Origin: Doryteuthis pealeii | Lineage: Eukaryota; Mollusca; Cephalopoda; Myopsida; Loliginidae | Assembly (NCBI GenBank): GCA_023376005.1 | Contig: CM042151.1 | Coordinates: 80,892,199-80,956,198, forward strand | Length of the DNA stretch: 64,000 nt | Direction of reading: 5' to 3' | Made by a program: the position numbers and the translations under genes | Part shown: piece after piece, positions 24,494 through 37,795 of the stretch | How the letters are laid out: each line of letters starts with the position of its first letter | How positions within the stretch are numbered: the stretch's first letter is position 1 | Notes under the pieces: model-generated | Databases searched by the model: none | Told to the model about the DNA's origin: nothing | What the model saw: only the letters and a program-made list of their open reading frames with translations

Positions 24494-26077
24494 GAATTAT
24501 ATACTGACACAGATAAAGATTAGAATATAGCAATGAGAGGTTTTATTTCTACTATGACAACTGTCATAACTAATCAACAGAGAGAATCACAGTGATATGA
24601 TATCAGTTGGATAATACATATTGATAGTCATATTTCTATTTTTAGATTATTCTATTTTAGATTTTCTATTTTTTAGATTATGAGTCCTTCCGATTTCAGA
24701 GGGAAAATAGACAAGCAATTTAAGTCTCATATAAAATAGTATTGTTTGAATTTTTCCAAATCTGAATTCAAACGCTGCTGAACACCGCTTAAAAAAAAAT
24801 TGACTGAGTCACATCCGCTCATGCAGAGGGGTTGGGTAGACATATTAATATAATTCTGTAAATAAGAAGTGACATAACCTCAGTAGAGATCAGCAACGGC
24901 AGTATATAAACGATATTGAATAGACAAAAAATACCAAACTTAAAATCTGGAAATGTAAACGTATTATATTCTAAAAATGGTGATATCAGGGTAATTTCAA
25001 AAATTTGAATAACATCCAAGATGTACAGGATGTTTTTGGAAAAATTGATTTAGTTTCACATAATCTAATAACTTGACTCTCAATCAAATGATCTAAACAT
25101 TTTTAACTCTTTGCCTACTTTAAACCGCTCAATAGCAGCTTCGCAACCAGGAACTGTTGCTATGCATACTTACATCCAAACAAAATACAAAAACTGATGA
25201 TTAGTGAATTATAACTGAGGCCAAAAGACTCAGATTACAATAATAATAGGACTTTATTTGAATAGAATGAATGTCCCTTTTTTGCCTCTGTTCTTTGAGT
25301 AGCAGAGACTTTGTCTCTTCTCCAGCAATAGACATTTGTCTCTCACCTCTGCATTGAAATATAAAGCCTGCATGCCCATCAAGCTCAAGTAAGACTTTCA
25401 TCAGTTTTGTACCCTTTTCATATACTTCTTGTTCATAGAACAATATGGGACATGTTGTGTACTCTTGTCAATACCATCTTGTATGCATATTACATTTGAA
25501 TTAAATGTTTTTTATGCGTGTAAATAAACTTTTATTTCCGCCGTTTATTCAGTGTTAGGGTATCATGATATACTAATGCTAATATTGGACCTTGGTGAAT
25601 GGGGATGCAAATACAATATCCTCCTAGCATCAGAAAAAATCAATGATGTAGAGTTGTTACGTTTTAGTGGCCATCCTTCAGGCTTCAAGCAAGAGCGCTG
25701 TCCAGTGGAGATCCTTTTGTGTTAAGCAGAGCAGATCCCTTAGTGAAGAATAAAAACTTTTTTTGGTTGCTGGCTCCTTAGTGTCCCTTACTATTGGGTA
25801 TGATCCTTTGGCATTACTTGGGCTCCTCAGTGTTCATGTCGTTCGACAATAAATGCAAATGGATGTCTGTCAATTCTAGCCGATTAGTTAACCACCATGT
25901 AATTTAGGCTGTTAATTGGCTGAGGTTTAAACCACATGACCTTGTTTAGTCTATAAAATTTAAGTGGTGTATTGTAGCATGGCTTATATCACCAAAATAA
26001 TCCAACAAAAGTTGATATAATACTGATAATTTTCACAAGAAATCATTTGAGAATTTAGTGAAAAACCTTTTTATAAG

Positions 26078-26867
<790 letters not shown>

Positions 26868-26967
26868 ATTTTCTTTTTTTGAGTTTAGATTAGAAGATTT
26901 CATCCAATCAAATTCCAAATAATGGTTAATGTATACAATATATGATTTTCTGTTCATCCCAGAACAT

Positions 26968-26970
26968 CTG
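26968..26970 (-). other. Splice acceptor of zinc-finger exon
   Basis: Minus strand reads cttatttttacag followed by ATGTTCTGGGATG. It matches the acceptors at 40698-40700 and 56361-56363. Confidence 0.72.
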
Positions 26971-27224
26971 TAAAAATAAGAAAAGAATCTTTAATATCAT
27001 GAGGAAAGATAGAATAAGCAAATAAATGCAGTTGCATTATTTCAATGTACATTTCAATATATATAGTATTATGTGTGTGTATAAGTAACACAATATATAT
27101 ATACTTGTTGACACTTATCCATGTAGAACCACTTTCACATAGATATACGCACACAGAAATATATATATATATATGTGTGTGTGTATTTGGGCAGCATTTT
27201 TTCATTTAAATTAAACAAAAGACA

Positions 27225-27380
27225 CATCTCCTGTTTAACAATTTTATTTGTGATTTTTTCAAGTTTTCTGGCCAACTTTTTAATATTTGGGTAGAATTCG
27301 TGGATTAGTCCACCAAAGTTCATGTCCTGAGTACTTTCGGCACTTCAAAGTGCCATCATCAGGGGTGATGTGTTCCAGTT
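27225..27380 (-). repeat. Hairpin tail (CTGATGA...GAAA)
   Basis: Minus strand reads ccctgatgatggcacttt, then gaagtgccgaaagtactc, and then runs to an A-rich end near aacaggagatg. A 6-bp stem (ggcact/agtgcc) lies between CTGATGA and GAAA. A related tail lies upstream of the 40-kb zinc-finger gene (40780-40975). Confidence 0.55.
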
Positions 27381-27764
27381 TTTCAAATTATATTAATGGA
27401 TGTGGAGGCTGGAAGGAAAAAGAATTGATAGAGAAGTGTCATAGGCATTTTAAAATGTGAGTACTGCATTGGAAATTAATTTTGTTTAAGGATGGTTATA
27501 TTGTTTTAATGTATAAAGCTTCTAGTATTTGGAAAAACTTGAAAAAATCACAAATAAAATTGTTAAACAGGAGATGTGTCTTTTGTTGATTCAACATGCA
27601 TATATATATATATATAATGTATATAGAGTTAAAAGGTAGTGGAGACATAAAGTCAACAGTGCTTGGTTACTGGCAGTTTCTGGCTAATACAAGCACTTGG
27701 TTTGAGAATCACATAGGTGAGAACCTCTCAGTAACCTAGTGCCAGTGACACTACTCTAATTTAA

Positions 27765-28012
27765 ATATGCATGCTCTATCCAAGATATTGAGCACTATTT
27801 AAATATAACACATTGTATCATCGATATATGCAGTATGTCCACAAAGTCTGTGTGTACTTCAAAAATTCATTAAAGTACGCACAGACTTTATGGACATCTG
27901 GAAAAAATATATTCATCAAATATGGTTGGCAATATCACACTTGAAAAGGCAGTAGTAAGCCAACATACAGTATTATTAGGAGAGTGCTCAATATCTGTGA
28001 TAGAGCATTAAT
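27765..28012. mobile_element. Nested TIR element
   Basis: Outer TIRs (gctctatccaagatattgag and its partner near 27985-28010) enclose an inner hairpin at about 27833-27900. The hairpin arms look like mariner terminal repeats (gtccacaaagtctgtgtgta), so one tiny element appears to sit inside another. Confidence 0.7.
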
Positions 28013-28109
28013 GAATAAATAAATAATAAATATATATTTTAGTATATATTTATTTGTATAGAAACAAGTCTGCTACATTTGGCTTTATGCTATCCAAACT
28101 TAAACAATT

Positions 28110-28275
28110 GAGTAGCACAGCTTAAGTAATCTGATCTGTGTGGTAAAGTGGGAGGGCTGATGGTAGGCATGGCGCTCCACCTTAGCAAAATCAATCTCCC
28201 TGGTCTCATGCCAGCAAAAAGGGGATAGACTCCCTTGCTGTCTGGCTGATGCCAACAATAAGCCACTCTGCCAAC
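28110..28275 (+). mobile_element. SINE family A, body fragment
   Basis: Body of family A from agtagcacagcttaag to caactttactta. The tRNA-like head is missing. Confidence 0.6.
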
Positions 28276-29324
28276 TTTACTTAATTCCTATCCTTAAGAT
28301 GTCCATTACTGTAAAAGCTTTTGAATCAGGATTTGGTGTTGGTTAGTCTGGCTTATGTCTATTTTTAGAATTTATCAAATGTACTTTTTTTTACTGATAG
28401 GAAATTGTAGAAAAAAAATTTGGGTTCTATTTCTTAAATCTGTTTTTTTTTTTTTTTTTTTTTTTTGTAAAAACAATACTACTTAGGAACAGTTACAGGA
28501 GTATGGCTGAGTTTATTACACCCCTCATGAAGAATACTGAGAGGACCATGCAGTTTTTGTTATTGCATGAGTTTAAGTTTGTGTATGTCTTTTCATGTAA
28601 AAAATAATTTTTGTTAATCTAGACAGGTGGGGGTCTGGAAAATATATACTTGGTTATGTGCTTCACTCCTGGGGATCTTTTATCATATACACTCAAAATT
28701 TGAGTATGCAAACTTAGACAGGCCTTATTGTTTTTTAAAACGAGTTTTAATAAATACATACCTGGTATTATATATTCATATATAGTTTGTTTTATTTTAA
28801 TATATACTTAAAGTTATCTAACGTATAGCGTTTTATAAGAAAATTATTTACAAACAAGAAATAGTCATTTTTTTAGTATCAAGAGGTTAACCAGAAAGTT
28901 TACAAATTAATAAATACCTACAATCTTATGTAAAATGTAAGTGTAAAATATTCAAAATAATTATCTAATTAATAATCAATAGATGCATGCAACATTTTAT
29001 TTGGGGTGGGGGGTGACAAACTAAGTTTCCATTGCAAATTGTTTTATTTCTTTACTCCTTTAATAGATTTTATGATTTTACTTAATTATGATACAAACCT
29101 CTGACACTGAATTTTTAACTCCCACCCCATCAGGCAAAACCTTTCAAAAATTAATTTTTACACTGCCCGGAAGGCTTCCTTTTTTCAGTTGTACATAATG
29201 CTGTATGACATATTTTTGTTGTGTACATTCATCCACATTCCTGAATAGACACCAATTCTAAACGAGTACCTGTGATTCTTAGTGACAGGTAGGTTTTTTT
29301 TTATCCAACTTGTTTGCCAAGGGT

Positions 29325-29455
29325 AGGATGTGACACTAGGTCGCAAGTATGGGGCGACCGGCGAGGAACGAACTTACTATTCAGTAGTAATGAATGTGCG
29401 TGGCTAGCTTGATAACCATTACACCACGATCGGACGCACTTTCTTAATGACTAGT
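29325..29455 (-). mobile_element. tRNA-headed SINE, family C
   Basis: Minus-strand copy. The tRNA-like head ccgatcgtggtgtaatggtt is followed by a decayed B-box region. Related to 42045-42180 and 47230-47320. Confidence 0.7.
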
Positions 29456-30886
29456 AAACCAGCTAGGATGGTAGTTGTTTAGATCTGAGCCGCTTACTAA
29501 GTTACTATAAATAAAACTGCTAGGATTGTAGGGTTTTGAATGTGCGCTGTTTACAACTGATTACAATAAACACGTGGGATGTTGCTTACTGATTAATAGT
29601 AAATAAAAACTGCTGGAATTGTATGTGTACATATCTCTGTGTTGCTTGCGGTGGGCATTTAGATGTGTGTTGTTTACACCGGGCTCCGGTTAGGATAAAT
29701 AAAAATTGTTGGAGTGGTGTGAATTTAAATATGTACTGCTTAAATATTTAAAAAAATCTCTTGCGCAAGAAAAAGCATAATTTTAGATAATTTATTTTAA
29801 ATATTTTTGAATAATTCTCAGATTCATACGTATTGAACTTAATTTTTCGAAAAAAATTATTTTGAAGTTAATTAAATTGAAAAGGTCCTAACTCAAACTT
29901 ATATAACTACTTAGTTATAAATTGCAAATACATACTAAATAATTCATACTAATATAAGGAATATTTATTCTTTTTAAATACAGGCAAAATCTTTAAAGGG
30001 AATTGTTAAAATTTTAAAAGCTAGATTGCTTAAAAAAACGAACGAATAAATAAACAAATTCTGAATAATTTTAAGTTATATTTTTGTTTACAATAAAACA
30101 AGACAAAACAAAACCTTATCGTTATGAAATTTAATCGACCATACGCATACTTGAAAAATTAAAATAATACCCGTAAAGAAATTTAGTAAATTAAACATAG
30201 ATTTTTATCTAAATATAAACAAAAGTAGTAATTATTCAACCATTAACTTTTACACACTATGCAACATTATTTTCTTTTTGAATTTCTTCTTTTAAACAGA
30301 AAATAGCCTTTAAAATTTCAATAAATAGAATTCTTAAAAACGAATAAAGTTACTTTTAAATAATTATCATTTGTTTGAAAATAAACCACACAAAATATCA
30401 ATTCTAAAAAAAACAAAAAAACTTCGAAGCACCGTACTGTAAAAAAAGGATAGAAAATAAGTGATGCCTTTCAAATTATACTTACGCATATCTGTGTTTT
30501 TTCGTCTGATTTTCTCTCCAAAAAGTAATTGAAAACGAGAGGAAAATGAGAAAACATTAAAATATTAAATGAAATAAATATCAAACAGTTAATTTCTTTG
30601 ATTATAAGTTTGAGATACGTTAAAATATTTTTGTCTGTACAAATGTACAATGGACAAGGGAGATAATCGATATCGAACAGTTGAAAACAATACAAGTTTG
30701 CTACCAATTTCTTTTATGTTAATCATCTGTTTTTATTAATGTTTATTGAATATTCCTTGAAATATTGACTCATTTAAAACAATATGCATATTATTGTTTA
30801 GAAATTAGCTAATTAGTCAGTATTGATTCTATGAAATAAAAAAAGGTATGGTTATTTCAAAAGTATATAAAACTTTAATGCTTTTA

Positions 30887-31104
30887 CAGGGTGGTCGAAA
30901 ATCTTGTCACCCCTACATATTTTTTCAAAATGTAAAATTATTACATAATACCAATCGAAATACTGGAAAATAATTCAATTTTTAAAGATTTTTTTAGCGG
31001 TAAAATAATTACATAACTTATATCGTATATTATTGAAACAAAAAATAAATAAAGTTAAGGCTATAGAGAAACATTAGGGGTGACAAGACTTTCGGACCGA
31101 CCTG
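30887..31104. mobile_element. Mariner/Tc1-type MITE, 218 bp
   Basis: Mirror of 12124-12342, with TA duplications at 30885-30886 and 31105-31106 and the same paired TIRs ending in a tgtcacccct block. Its length and TA target place it with Tc1/mariner-derived MITEs. Confidence 0.87.
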
Positions 31105-31534
31105 TACTTTTGTATAAAATTGATTTTTTTTTTTTTTTTTACCCGTGATTGATTTTATTTTTATACGCGACACATTTGAGTGAAAAATGCGGTTCAAATA
31201 ATTTTACACCGATTGTTAAAGAAAAGATCTATATATTAATACTCTAGTACCTAAGTGTCACACTTTAACCTCCCCCCCCCACGATCCGGAGAGGCTTCGT
31301 AGTTGGAGAGTTGGTAGGGGAGTGGATTGGGTAGTGTCGTCAGCCCAGCTAAACCATTCTGTTTTTATAATGAAGAATGAAAGGGAAGAAAAAGGACATA
31401 CTACACATCAGAAAAATATGATAAGATCGAAAGAAAGAAAGGGAACAGAGAGTGAGGGAAAGATAGAGAGGGGTGTGACAGCACGGAAGTGATAACATTA
31501 ATCTGTTTCAATGGAATGGAATGAAAAGATAAAA

Positions 31535-31567
31535 AGAAAGAAAAAGAAAGAAAAAGAAAGAAAGATT

Positions 31568-31618
<51 letters not shown>
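31535..31618. repeat. (GA)n / (GAAA)n microsatellite
   Basis: A perfect (GA)n run of more than 40 nt, preceded by GAAA-type repeats. Clearly longer than the matching CT run in the left arm. Confidence 0.92.
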
Positions 31619-31620
<2 letters not shown>

Positions 31621-31879
31621 AAATCAAGATTATTACAATTTTTATATATTGAACTATCTTTTTAATAGCTCTTAAGTATATACACCAAAATTTGTAATAG
31701 TTAAATTATCACACCATGGTATATCCACAGGTCCTGCTAATATAAATAATTATCCTTCTGTTCAAATATTCTTAATAAAAATCAATAATTTCATGAAGAT
31801 AAAGGGAAAAAATCACATGACTTTTCCCTAATTATGTCTTATTTATTAAAATGCATTTTTTTTTAGATATTACATTTTC

Positions 31880-32010
31880 TCTTTGTGCTCTTAGTAGGGC
31901 ACTCCTCTGGTAGCGAGGCTACAGTTATGGAGCTTTGGGGAGTGTGGATTATTCCTTCATTGCCATGACACTCATCCACTCTGACCTGGAGTGGTAGTAC
32001 CTGTTAGGTT
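31880..32010 (-). repeat. Dispersed repeat related to 52036-52200
   Basis: Reverse-strand copy carrying the ggtactaccactcca and cagagtgga blocks shared with 52036-52200. It is probably part of a SINE or LINE 3' end; class not determined. Confidence 0.5.
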
Positions 32011-32259
32011 TCCATCAATGGGTCAATTAGAAATTATTGCAAATTATTTGTATTATGTAGGAATACTTCATATCATATATCACCATGAGCAAAAAAAAGA
32101 AAAAAAAACTTAAAAAATAACCACACAAAAAATATAAGGGAAAATGTAAATGAATGTGATTTCCTAACCTCTTGGTATAAAATAACCCCAAACTTGTTGA
32201 CATGCCATTAAAATCAATCAATGATTTTCATATTTTAGTATTATCTGCGTTATTCAGAC

Positions 32260-32360
32260 TATTGTACCCATTTTTATTGTTATTTGTACAACGTTTCGGC
32301 CGATATGTCCTCCGGCCTTCTTCAGGTATTTCTTGTCGGACTCGGGAACCTTTTTTTCGA
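32260..32360 (-). repeat. Hairpin retroelement tail (cctgaagaaggcc...ggccgaaacg)
   Basis: Minus-strand order: gagtccgacaag, cctgaagaaggccgg, a 9-10 nt loop, cggccgaaacgttgtac, then an A-rich aataaaa stretch. The ggccg/cggcc stem flanked by CTGAAGA and GAAA resembles hammerhead-like tails of Penelope-type elements, but one extra base between the core and the stem is atypical. Confidence 0.5.
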
Positions 32361-32364
32361 AATT

Positions 32365-32790
32365 TGTCCTAGGATTGAGTTATGTTTGAAAAAAAAATCC
32401 ATTTTAACAGGTTCTAATTTGTCATAATTCGCAATTAAGTAAAAACTAACCCATCTCTTACTTCCCAATCTGCTTGTCACTCCCACCCCCATCTCTCTAT
32501 ATATCTTAACTCCTCCTCCTTATATATGTTAGTTTCTCTGTGAAATAAAGAGAGATATTGGAGAGCGTGAGAAGGATATTGAACTTCCCCACTTTATTTG
32601 TAAGTTGATATTCATCAGCAACCAGTCCTTATCTTCTCACCATCTTGGTTCTTAATAGAATTCCAAGCATTAGGTTCATTTAAATTTAAATTAGATCAAA
32701 TGTTCCCTTTCTTAGAAATCTTACAAAATTATTTGAATATTTTTTTTTAATTCTCCAGTCTTATTTATTTAAAAATGTAATTTGGTTTGC
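32365..32790 (+). repeat. Dispersed repeat family E
   Basis: About 400 bp starting at cctaggattgagttatgttt. Related copies occur at 33838-34000 and 61425-61770, sharing the blocks ctaatttgtcataatt, acccatctct and atatatgttagtttctct. Nature unknown. It directly follows a hairpin tail at 32260-32360. Confidence 0.55.
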
Positions 32791-32947
32791 TCACTTTTCC
32801 CTGATCCCAGTTATCTACCCAGAGCTCAATGGGTAACCCAATGGGTCACATTTTGTCTAGTATATATTGCATTGGTTTGTGTTACATACTGTTTTTATCT
32901 TTTATATTATCTTCTACGGATCTGCTATATGGTGATTCTGTTATCTT

Positions 32948-33052
32948 TTATCTGGGCTTGGGCTGGATTTCTGGACTTTCTCTGTCTTGGGCTTCTTGCT
33001 TGAATTCCTTGGGCTCTTCATCCTGAATTGGGATTTCTTGTCCTGTATCCAT
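32948..33052 (-). CDS. Small open frame, 34 aa (doubtful)
   Basis: Minus-strand ATG at 33052, stop TAA at 32948. The N-terminus is identical to the left-arm copy (MDTGQEIPIQDEEPKEFKQ) and the C-terminal half is shifted. The peptide is acidic and proline/glutamine-rich with no signal peptide or membrane segment. No homologue can be named. Confidence 0.22.
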   Translation of the reverse strand: MDTGQEIPIQDEEPKEFKQEAQDRESPEIQPKPR

Positions 33053-33599
33053 TGCATATTCTTAATTAATGAAGACTTCTTTTTTTAGATGCCTTTTATT
33101 TTTATATTTAACCCAAGACACACAAATATGTGGAGATTTTGGTCTCAAGTGAACAGACCACCATTGCTATCCATTTCATTCAGCACCCAGCCAAAAACTG
33201 ATTTTCCTAAAATTAACAAAGAGGTCAAATTCAGGGTTAAATCTTGTCAATCAAATCCTGAATACTTTTCCATAAAACCATTAGTTTGATTTTAACTACA
33301 CTACACTACATAATTGATAGGTAACCATCAATTATATAACATGTCGATGAGGACTCATGAAAGGATTCTTCTCTTGGTACAGGCATATGGGTAACTGATG
33401 AAATATTCAAGATAGGCAGGACCTGATGCAATGGCTGATGGGTAAGATCTGAGAAGTTTTTGGTTCTGTTACGGCACTGAGGTTTTTGCAATACGGCTTC
33501 TTTTACTCCAATTTGACTCTACAGCTGTACACAAACAGTGTGATTGTTTTCATGATGGTCACCAATGTTAACTGTTGACAATTGGATAACTTACATTAC

Positions 33600-33790
33600 T
33601 ATCTCCTTCCTGTCAGATGATCAAAGTTAAGCAACAATTGAATGTTCACTACTTAGATGGGTGACGAAGGGTGGCACCGAAAGGCAACCTGAGGCTTGTA
33701 TGCCAGACTAAGCAAAAATTAGTAAATAATCTTAATCCTAACGTCAGGTAAAAAACTAACCCTAAACTGATTGGCATGCCGTTAAAATCA
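33600..33790 (+). mobile_element. 5S-headed SINE
   Basis: The head, cagatgatcaaagttaagca followed by ttcactacttagatgggtga, matches the 3' half of 5S rRNA including its internal control region. The 3' end is a tail also found on other repeats here (ttggcatgccgttaaaatc). This is the layout of a SINE3-type element. Confidence 0.65.
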
Positions 33791-34599
33791 ATCAACAATT
33801 GGATAATGTACAGTATTGACTCAGATTACATACTAAAATATTCCTTTGTCCTAGGATTGAGTTATGTTTGAAAAAAAATCATTTTTAATTGGTTCTAATT
33901 TGTCATAATTTTCAATTAAGTAAAAAACTGACCTGTCTCTTACTTCCCATTCTGCTTGTCACTTCCCCCATCTCTCTATATATCATATATGTCAGATGAT
34001 CAAAGTTAAGCAACAATTGAATGTAAGATAACAACAGGAAGTGATTGCTAAACATTCTGGCTTTGTAAGACATACTTAATTTATCTAAATTGATGGTATA
34101 ATTTTTTCCAAGCGATGCAGAGGAAAATATTGTGGAATAACCCAAGACTGAGGAAATAATTATGAACTAGCAGGACCTATGAATATACCTATGAATATAC
34201 CACAGTATAATAATTGTTACAACGTTTGATATGTTTACTTAAGAGCTAATTCTAAATATTTCAATATGTAAAAAGTATTTAAAAAACTTGATTTCACTCT
34301 CTTTTTTTTTTTCTTCTTTAAAAATGGAATGGTCCATTAATTAGCTGAGGTGACAGCACTCATAAGAAATAAGAATTTAGCAGATAAGTGACATCAGATA
34401 ATCAGTATTTACATTTTTGCATTGCATCTTGGATGATTTGGAAGGTCTTATACTTAATCAGAGTGTTGCAAAATGATAACGGATGGAAGATTTAGTAACA
34501 CGCCTATTGATATATAGATACTTAGTTACCCTCTTCTATCAAGGACAGTACTGTCTAATGCTTAGTGACTGAGAATCTGAAGATAATAGCAATAATCTG

Positions 34600-35112
34600 G
34601 TCACGGCACCAATCCAAGACACACACACTGTTGTATAGCTGCTTGACTGGACTTCAATAAAACCACAGACACGTATATATAAAAATAGGACCCGTCTTTA
34701 TTTTCTTTGGTGTGTGGGTGGTGAGGGGCAATGAGTTTTCACAATGAAAATGCGATGGCTGGCAAAGGCGGCGACGAGTGTTTACAGTGGAAATGCCCGA
34801 GGGTTGATGACGGGAGATGAGGTTATCTTCTCGGCTGCTGCTGGGGACTGAATTGACCCTTCATCCACTAAGCCTTTATATACAATGAATATGCCCACGC
34901 ATTTTTACTGTTTGATCTGATAACGGACATCTATATTTCTTTATTTTTCTCTTCACCGAAAGACTCCTCTTCCATTTTCCTTTTCTCTTTTCTCTATTTC
35001 TTCATCTTCTCCCTGCTTCTTGACCGGAGACCTCTCTTCCGTTTTTTTTAATATATATTTTCTCTTTGTCTTTTTGCCGGAAGAGGAAGCTTCCGGCAAC
35101 GATAATGCAACA
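34600..35112 (-). mobile_element. LTR retrotransposon 5' LTR plus primer-binding site
   Basis: Read on the minus strand, the LTR runs from 35112 to 34629 (about 484 bp) with TGTTG...CAACA termini. It carries a TATA box (tatataaagg) before the gcttagtgg transcription-start region, an AATAAA-type signal, and 15 nt past the LTR a ttggtgccgtgaccag block that looks like a tRNA primer-binding site. The internal region is cut short: no gag or pol frame follows and no second LTR is visible. Gypsy or BEL/Pao class is likely but cannot be settled from this fragment. Confidence 0.72.
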
Positions 35113-35564
35113 TAATTAGAGAACCAAATTAAGTGAATGAATAGAAGGCAGCTCTTTAAAATTCTTTCAATAAAATTAGATAGATGCATTTTCATCAAAA
35201 AGTTTTTTTTCCAAGAAACTTTAGTCTGTTAACACTGCAAACCCTCTAACTTATGGTATTCTATGCTTAGTATAGAATGCTGTGCTCTAACATCAAAGTA
35301 TAACACAGCAACTTCTTTTTGTTGGTGTCGTCAACTAATTCTTAACGAAACGGGAAGTGTAAAAGTTATTTTTGTTACTTAAAGGAAATGGTTTTGTTAA
35401 AATGGGAGAATCAAAATATTGTATAAATTTTTATTTTACTTATTGTGTTTACAAATAGAAGCAACGGTTGCTGTATTGCCCACAGTGAACTAAGTTGATA
35501 CATTTGTCGGGGCTGTCAAATTAATGAAGTTTTTTTAGTTGCCGGGGAGGCCTAGAGTCGGTAT

Positions 35565-35655
35565 CAACAATACAGCAAGGGAGTCTATCCTCTTTTCACT
35601 AGTGCTAGACCAGGGAGATTTTTTTTTCAGCGTCTGAGGCAGAACGCCACATCAA
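35565..35655 (-). mobile_element. SINE family A, 3' fragment
   Basis: Headless body fragment of family A on the minus strand, 5'-truncated. Confidence 0.6.
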
Positions 35656-36127
35656 CCGTCACCTTCTCACTTTCCAATGATTCATTTTCAAATTAAAATG
35701 CAAGACAAATGTTTTAGAAGTTTTTAATAAAGTTCGTTTGTATGAACTTCTGATTTTTCGACTGTTGTCCTCATCTTTATTATAGTATATAAAATTGTGT
35801 TTTGGCTGCTGTATCCCCCTGGCCTTCCTCGGATGTTTCCTGTGTATCCGACCATAATAATGACCCCCTACCTAACCAGGGAAATCATTATTAATAGTTT
35901 GGCAATTGATCAAACAAGGTGTTGAGGAACTTGTGAAGATCTTATTCAAATAATGGTGCCATTGTTTTTGCAGGCCTATCATTCCAACATGCATCATGAG
36001 GAGCATCACAATTATTTTTAAAAATTGTTTATTGGTGTTTTCTACACAACTCAAGGCATAAAATCCAGGTTGGGTCATTCTAGTCTTTTTCAGGTGTTTC
36101 TTGTCAAACTCAGGAATTGTTGAAATT

Positions 36128-36350
36128 GGGAGCCTGGGTTAGCTCAGTCGGTAGAGGTTCCTAGTTTGATACCCACCCTCGCCAACTCAGCGTATGAGTA
36201 GCACAGGGATCTGTGCGGTAAGGAGCTGATGGTAGGTGTGGCATCCACCTCAGACGCTAAAATAATCTCCTTGGTCTAGCACTAGTGAAAAGGAGATAGA
36301 CTCCCTCGTTGCATGGCTGATGCCGACATTAGGCACCCCGACGACTTTAC
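36128..36350 (+). mobile_element. tRNA-headed SINE, family A
   Basis: The head gggttagctcagtcggtaga is an excellent tRNA A-box region. The B box is decayed (agtttgatacccacc). The body ends near gacgactttactta. Confidence 0.75.
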
Positions 36351-37239
36351 TTATATCCTTATGGAGAGCATTCACAGATCTTCAAACTGGACCCTTTAAT
36401 TGTGATAGATTGTTTTCATCCTTTTAATCATGACCAGAAGAAGGACAGATGACATGAATCATTGTGCATATAACAATAAAGATGATGACAACAGTCAAAA
36501 AAATCTAAATAATACGGGTTACCAAGCCTCGTCTCAAAAATTCAGAAAAGAACCTTTATCCTTGATTTGTACTCAGGTTGTGTAGTCCTTTTCCGGCCAT
36601 GCTAACCTTTATGCCCCAAGCATGTCAAAAAAGTTAATTTGTAATTTATTTTAAATAAAAAAACAAAATCTCCAAATTGGAATTAAAAAACAACTTTACA
36701 CTCAGAGCACCTCAAAAAAGTTTATTTTTAATTCATTTTAAATAAAATTTTAAAAAATCTCCAAATTAGAATTAAAAAACAACAAAAAACAACTTTTGCT
36801 TTAAATTATCTTTTATTCACTTACATTTCATAATTCTTTGAAAAAAAAATAAAAACAAAAAAGATTGAAAAATGGAAAAAAATTGAAGAAATTACAATAA
36901 TTGCTAAAACAAGACTCTGAACAATATTCATATTTGTACTTTGTCTTTAGCCTTTAGTCTTTATTACTTTAAAATAAAAAAAAATGATTAAAACACAAAT
37001 ATTAAATAAAGCAGGGAAAAGTAACTTTTTTCCATTTAAATCTTTTTAGGTGTACGTAAAAAAGCACCCCACAATAATTTTAATAATGAAATGTTCACTT
37101 TTGTTCTTTAAAGCCAATAGCATATAAATACATCCATTATAAAACAAAAAAAATTACATGATTATTTTCCAAGGAAAAAAAAAAAGTGACAGATTTGTTA
37201 GATATTCAAAATATTAAAATATCTCAACCACTGATTACA

Positions 37240-37525
37240 TATTTACCAACACCTCTCACAAGCAGGATGTGAAACAAGTTAATTTTTTAGGTGGAATTTA
37301 ACTGGTTTAAATTTAGTTTTCCTTCTCCAAGACTGGTTGCCTAAGGTTAAAGAGCCCAGTCTCCCTACTATTTACCCATAGCTGGAGAGAATATAGATGC
37401 ATAACTTTCCCAATGGTATTAGCATTATGTGAAATGCAAACAGCCTAGTTCAGGATTTGAACTTGCCTGGCTGTGTCAGTTTTTTTATAACAATAACCAT
37501 TACACTTACACCTCCACAGTTGATT
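37240..37525 (-). mobile_element. tRNA-headed SINE, family B
   Basis: Reverse-strand copy of the family best seen at 58190-58480. It lies head-to-head with the family A SINE that starts at 37548. Confidence 0.7.
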
Positions 37526-37547
37526 ACTCTCCTTTATATACCCAAGC

Positions 37548-37795
37548 AAGGCTGGTTTAGCTTAGTCAGTAGAGCATCTGACTAGGAACCACAAGATTCC
37601 TGGTTCGATACCAGTCCTCTCCAACTCAGTGTATGAGTAGCACAGGGATCTGTGCAGTAAAGTAAGGAGCTGATGGTAGGTGTGGCACTCCGCCTCAGAT
37701 GCCCAAAAAATCTCCTTAGTCTAGCGCTAGTGAAAAGGGGATAGACTACTTCATTGTTTAGCTGATACCTAAAGTGGCCATGATACGCGATGACT
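37548..37795 (+). mobile_element. tRNA-headed SINE, family A
   Basis: The head is tRNA-like: a tagcttagtcagtagagc A box about 12 nt in, then gattcctggttcgatacc with a good B box (ggttcgatacc). The body then reads through a conserved block ending in gatgactttactta. The head looks like a tRNA with D- and T-arm sequence but lacks a proper acceptor stem, so it is a SINE and not a tRNA gene. Other copies lie at 36128, 28110, 62075 and in the mirror arm. The family resembles published octopus tRNA-derived SINEs, but which one is not settled here. Confidence 0.8.

Noticed and set aside
25201..25443. 80-codon Glu/Lys-rich open frame (minus strand)
   Set aside because: The mirror copy (17745-18198) does not keep the frame and no family is recognised. 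It cannot be excluded as an exon damaged by errors, but support is too weak.
37548..37630. Possible tRNA gene
   Set aside because: Good A and B boxes but no matching 7-bp acceptor stem, and the sequence continues into a repeated SINE body. The same holds at 36128, 58190, 62325 and 47230.
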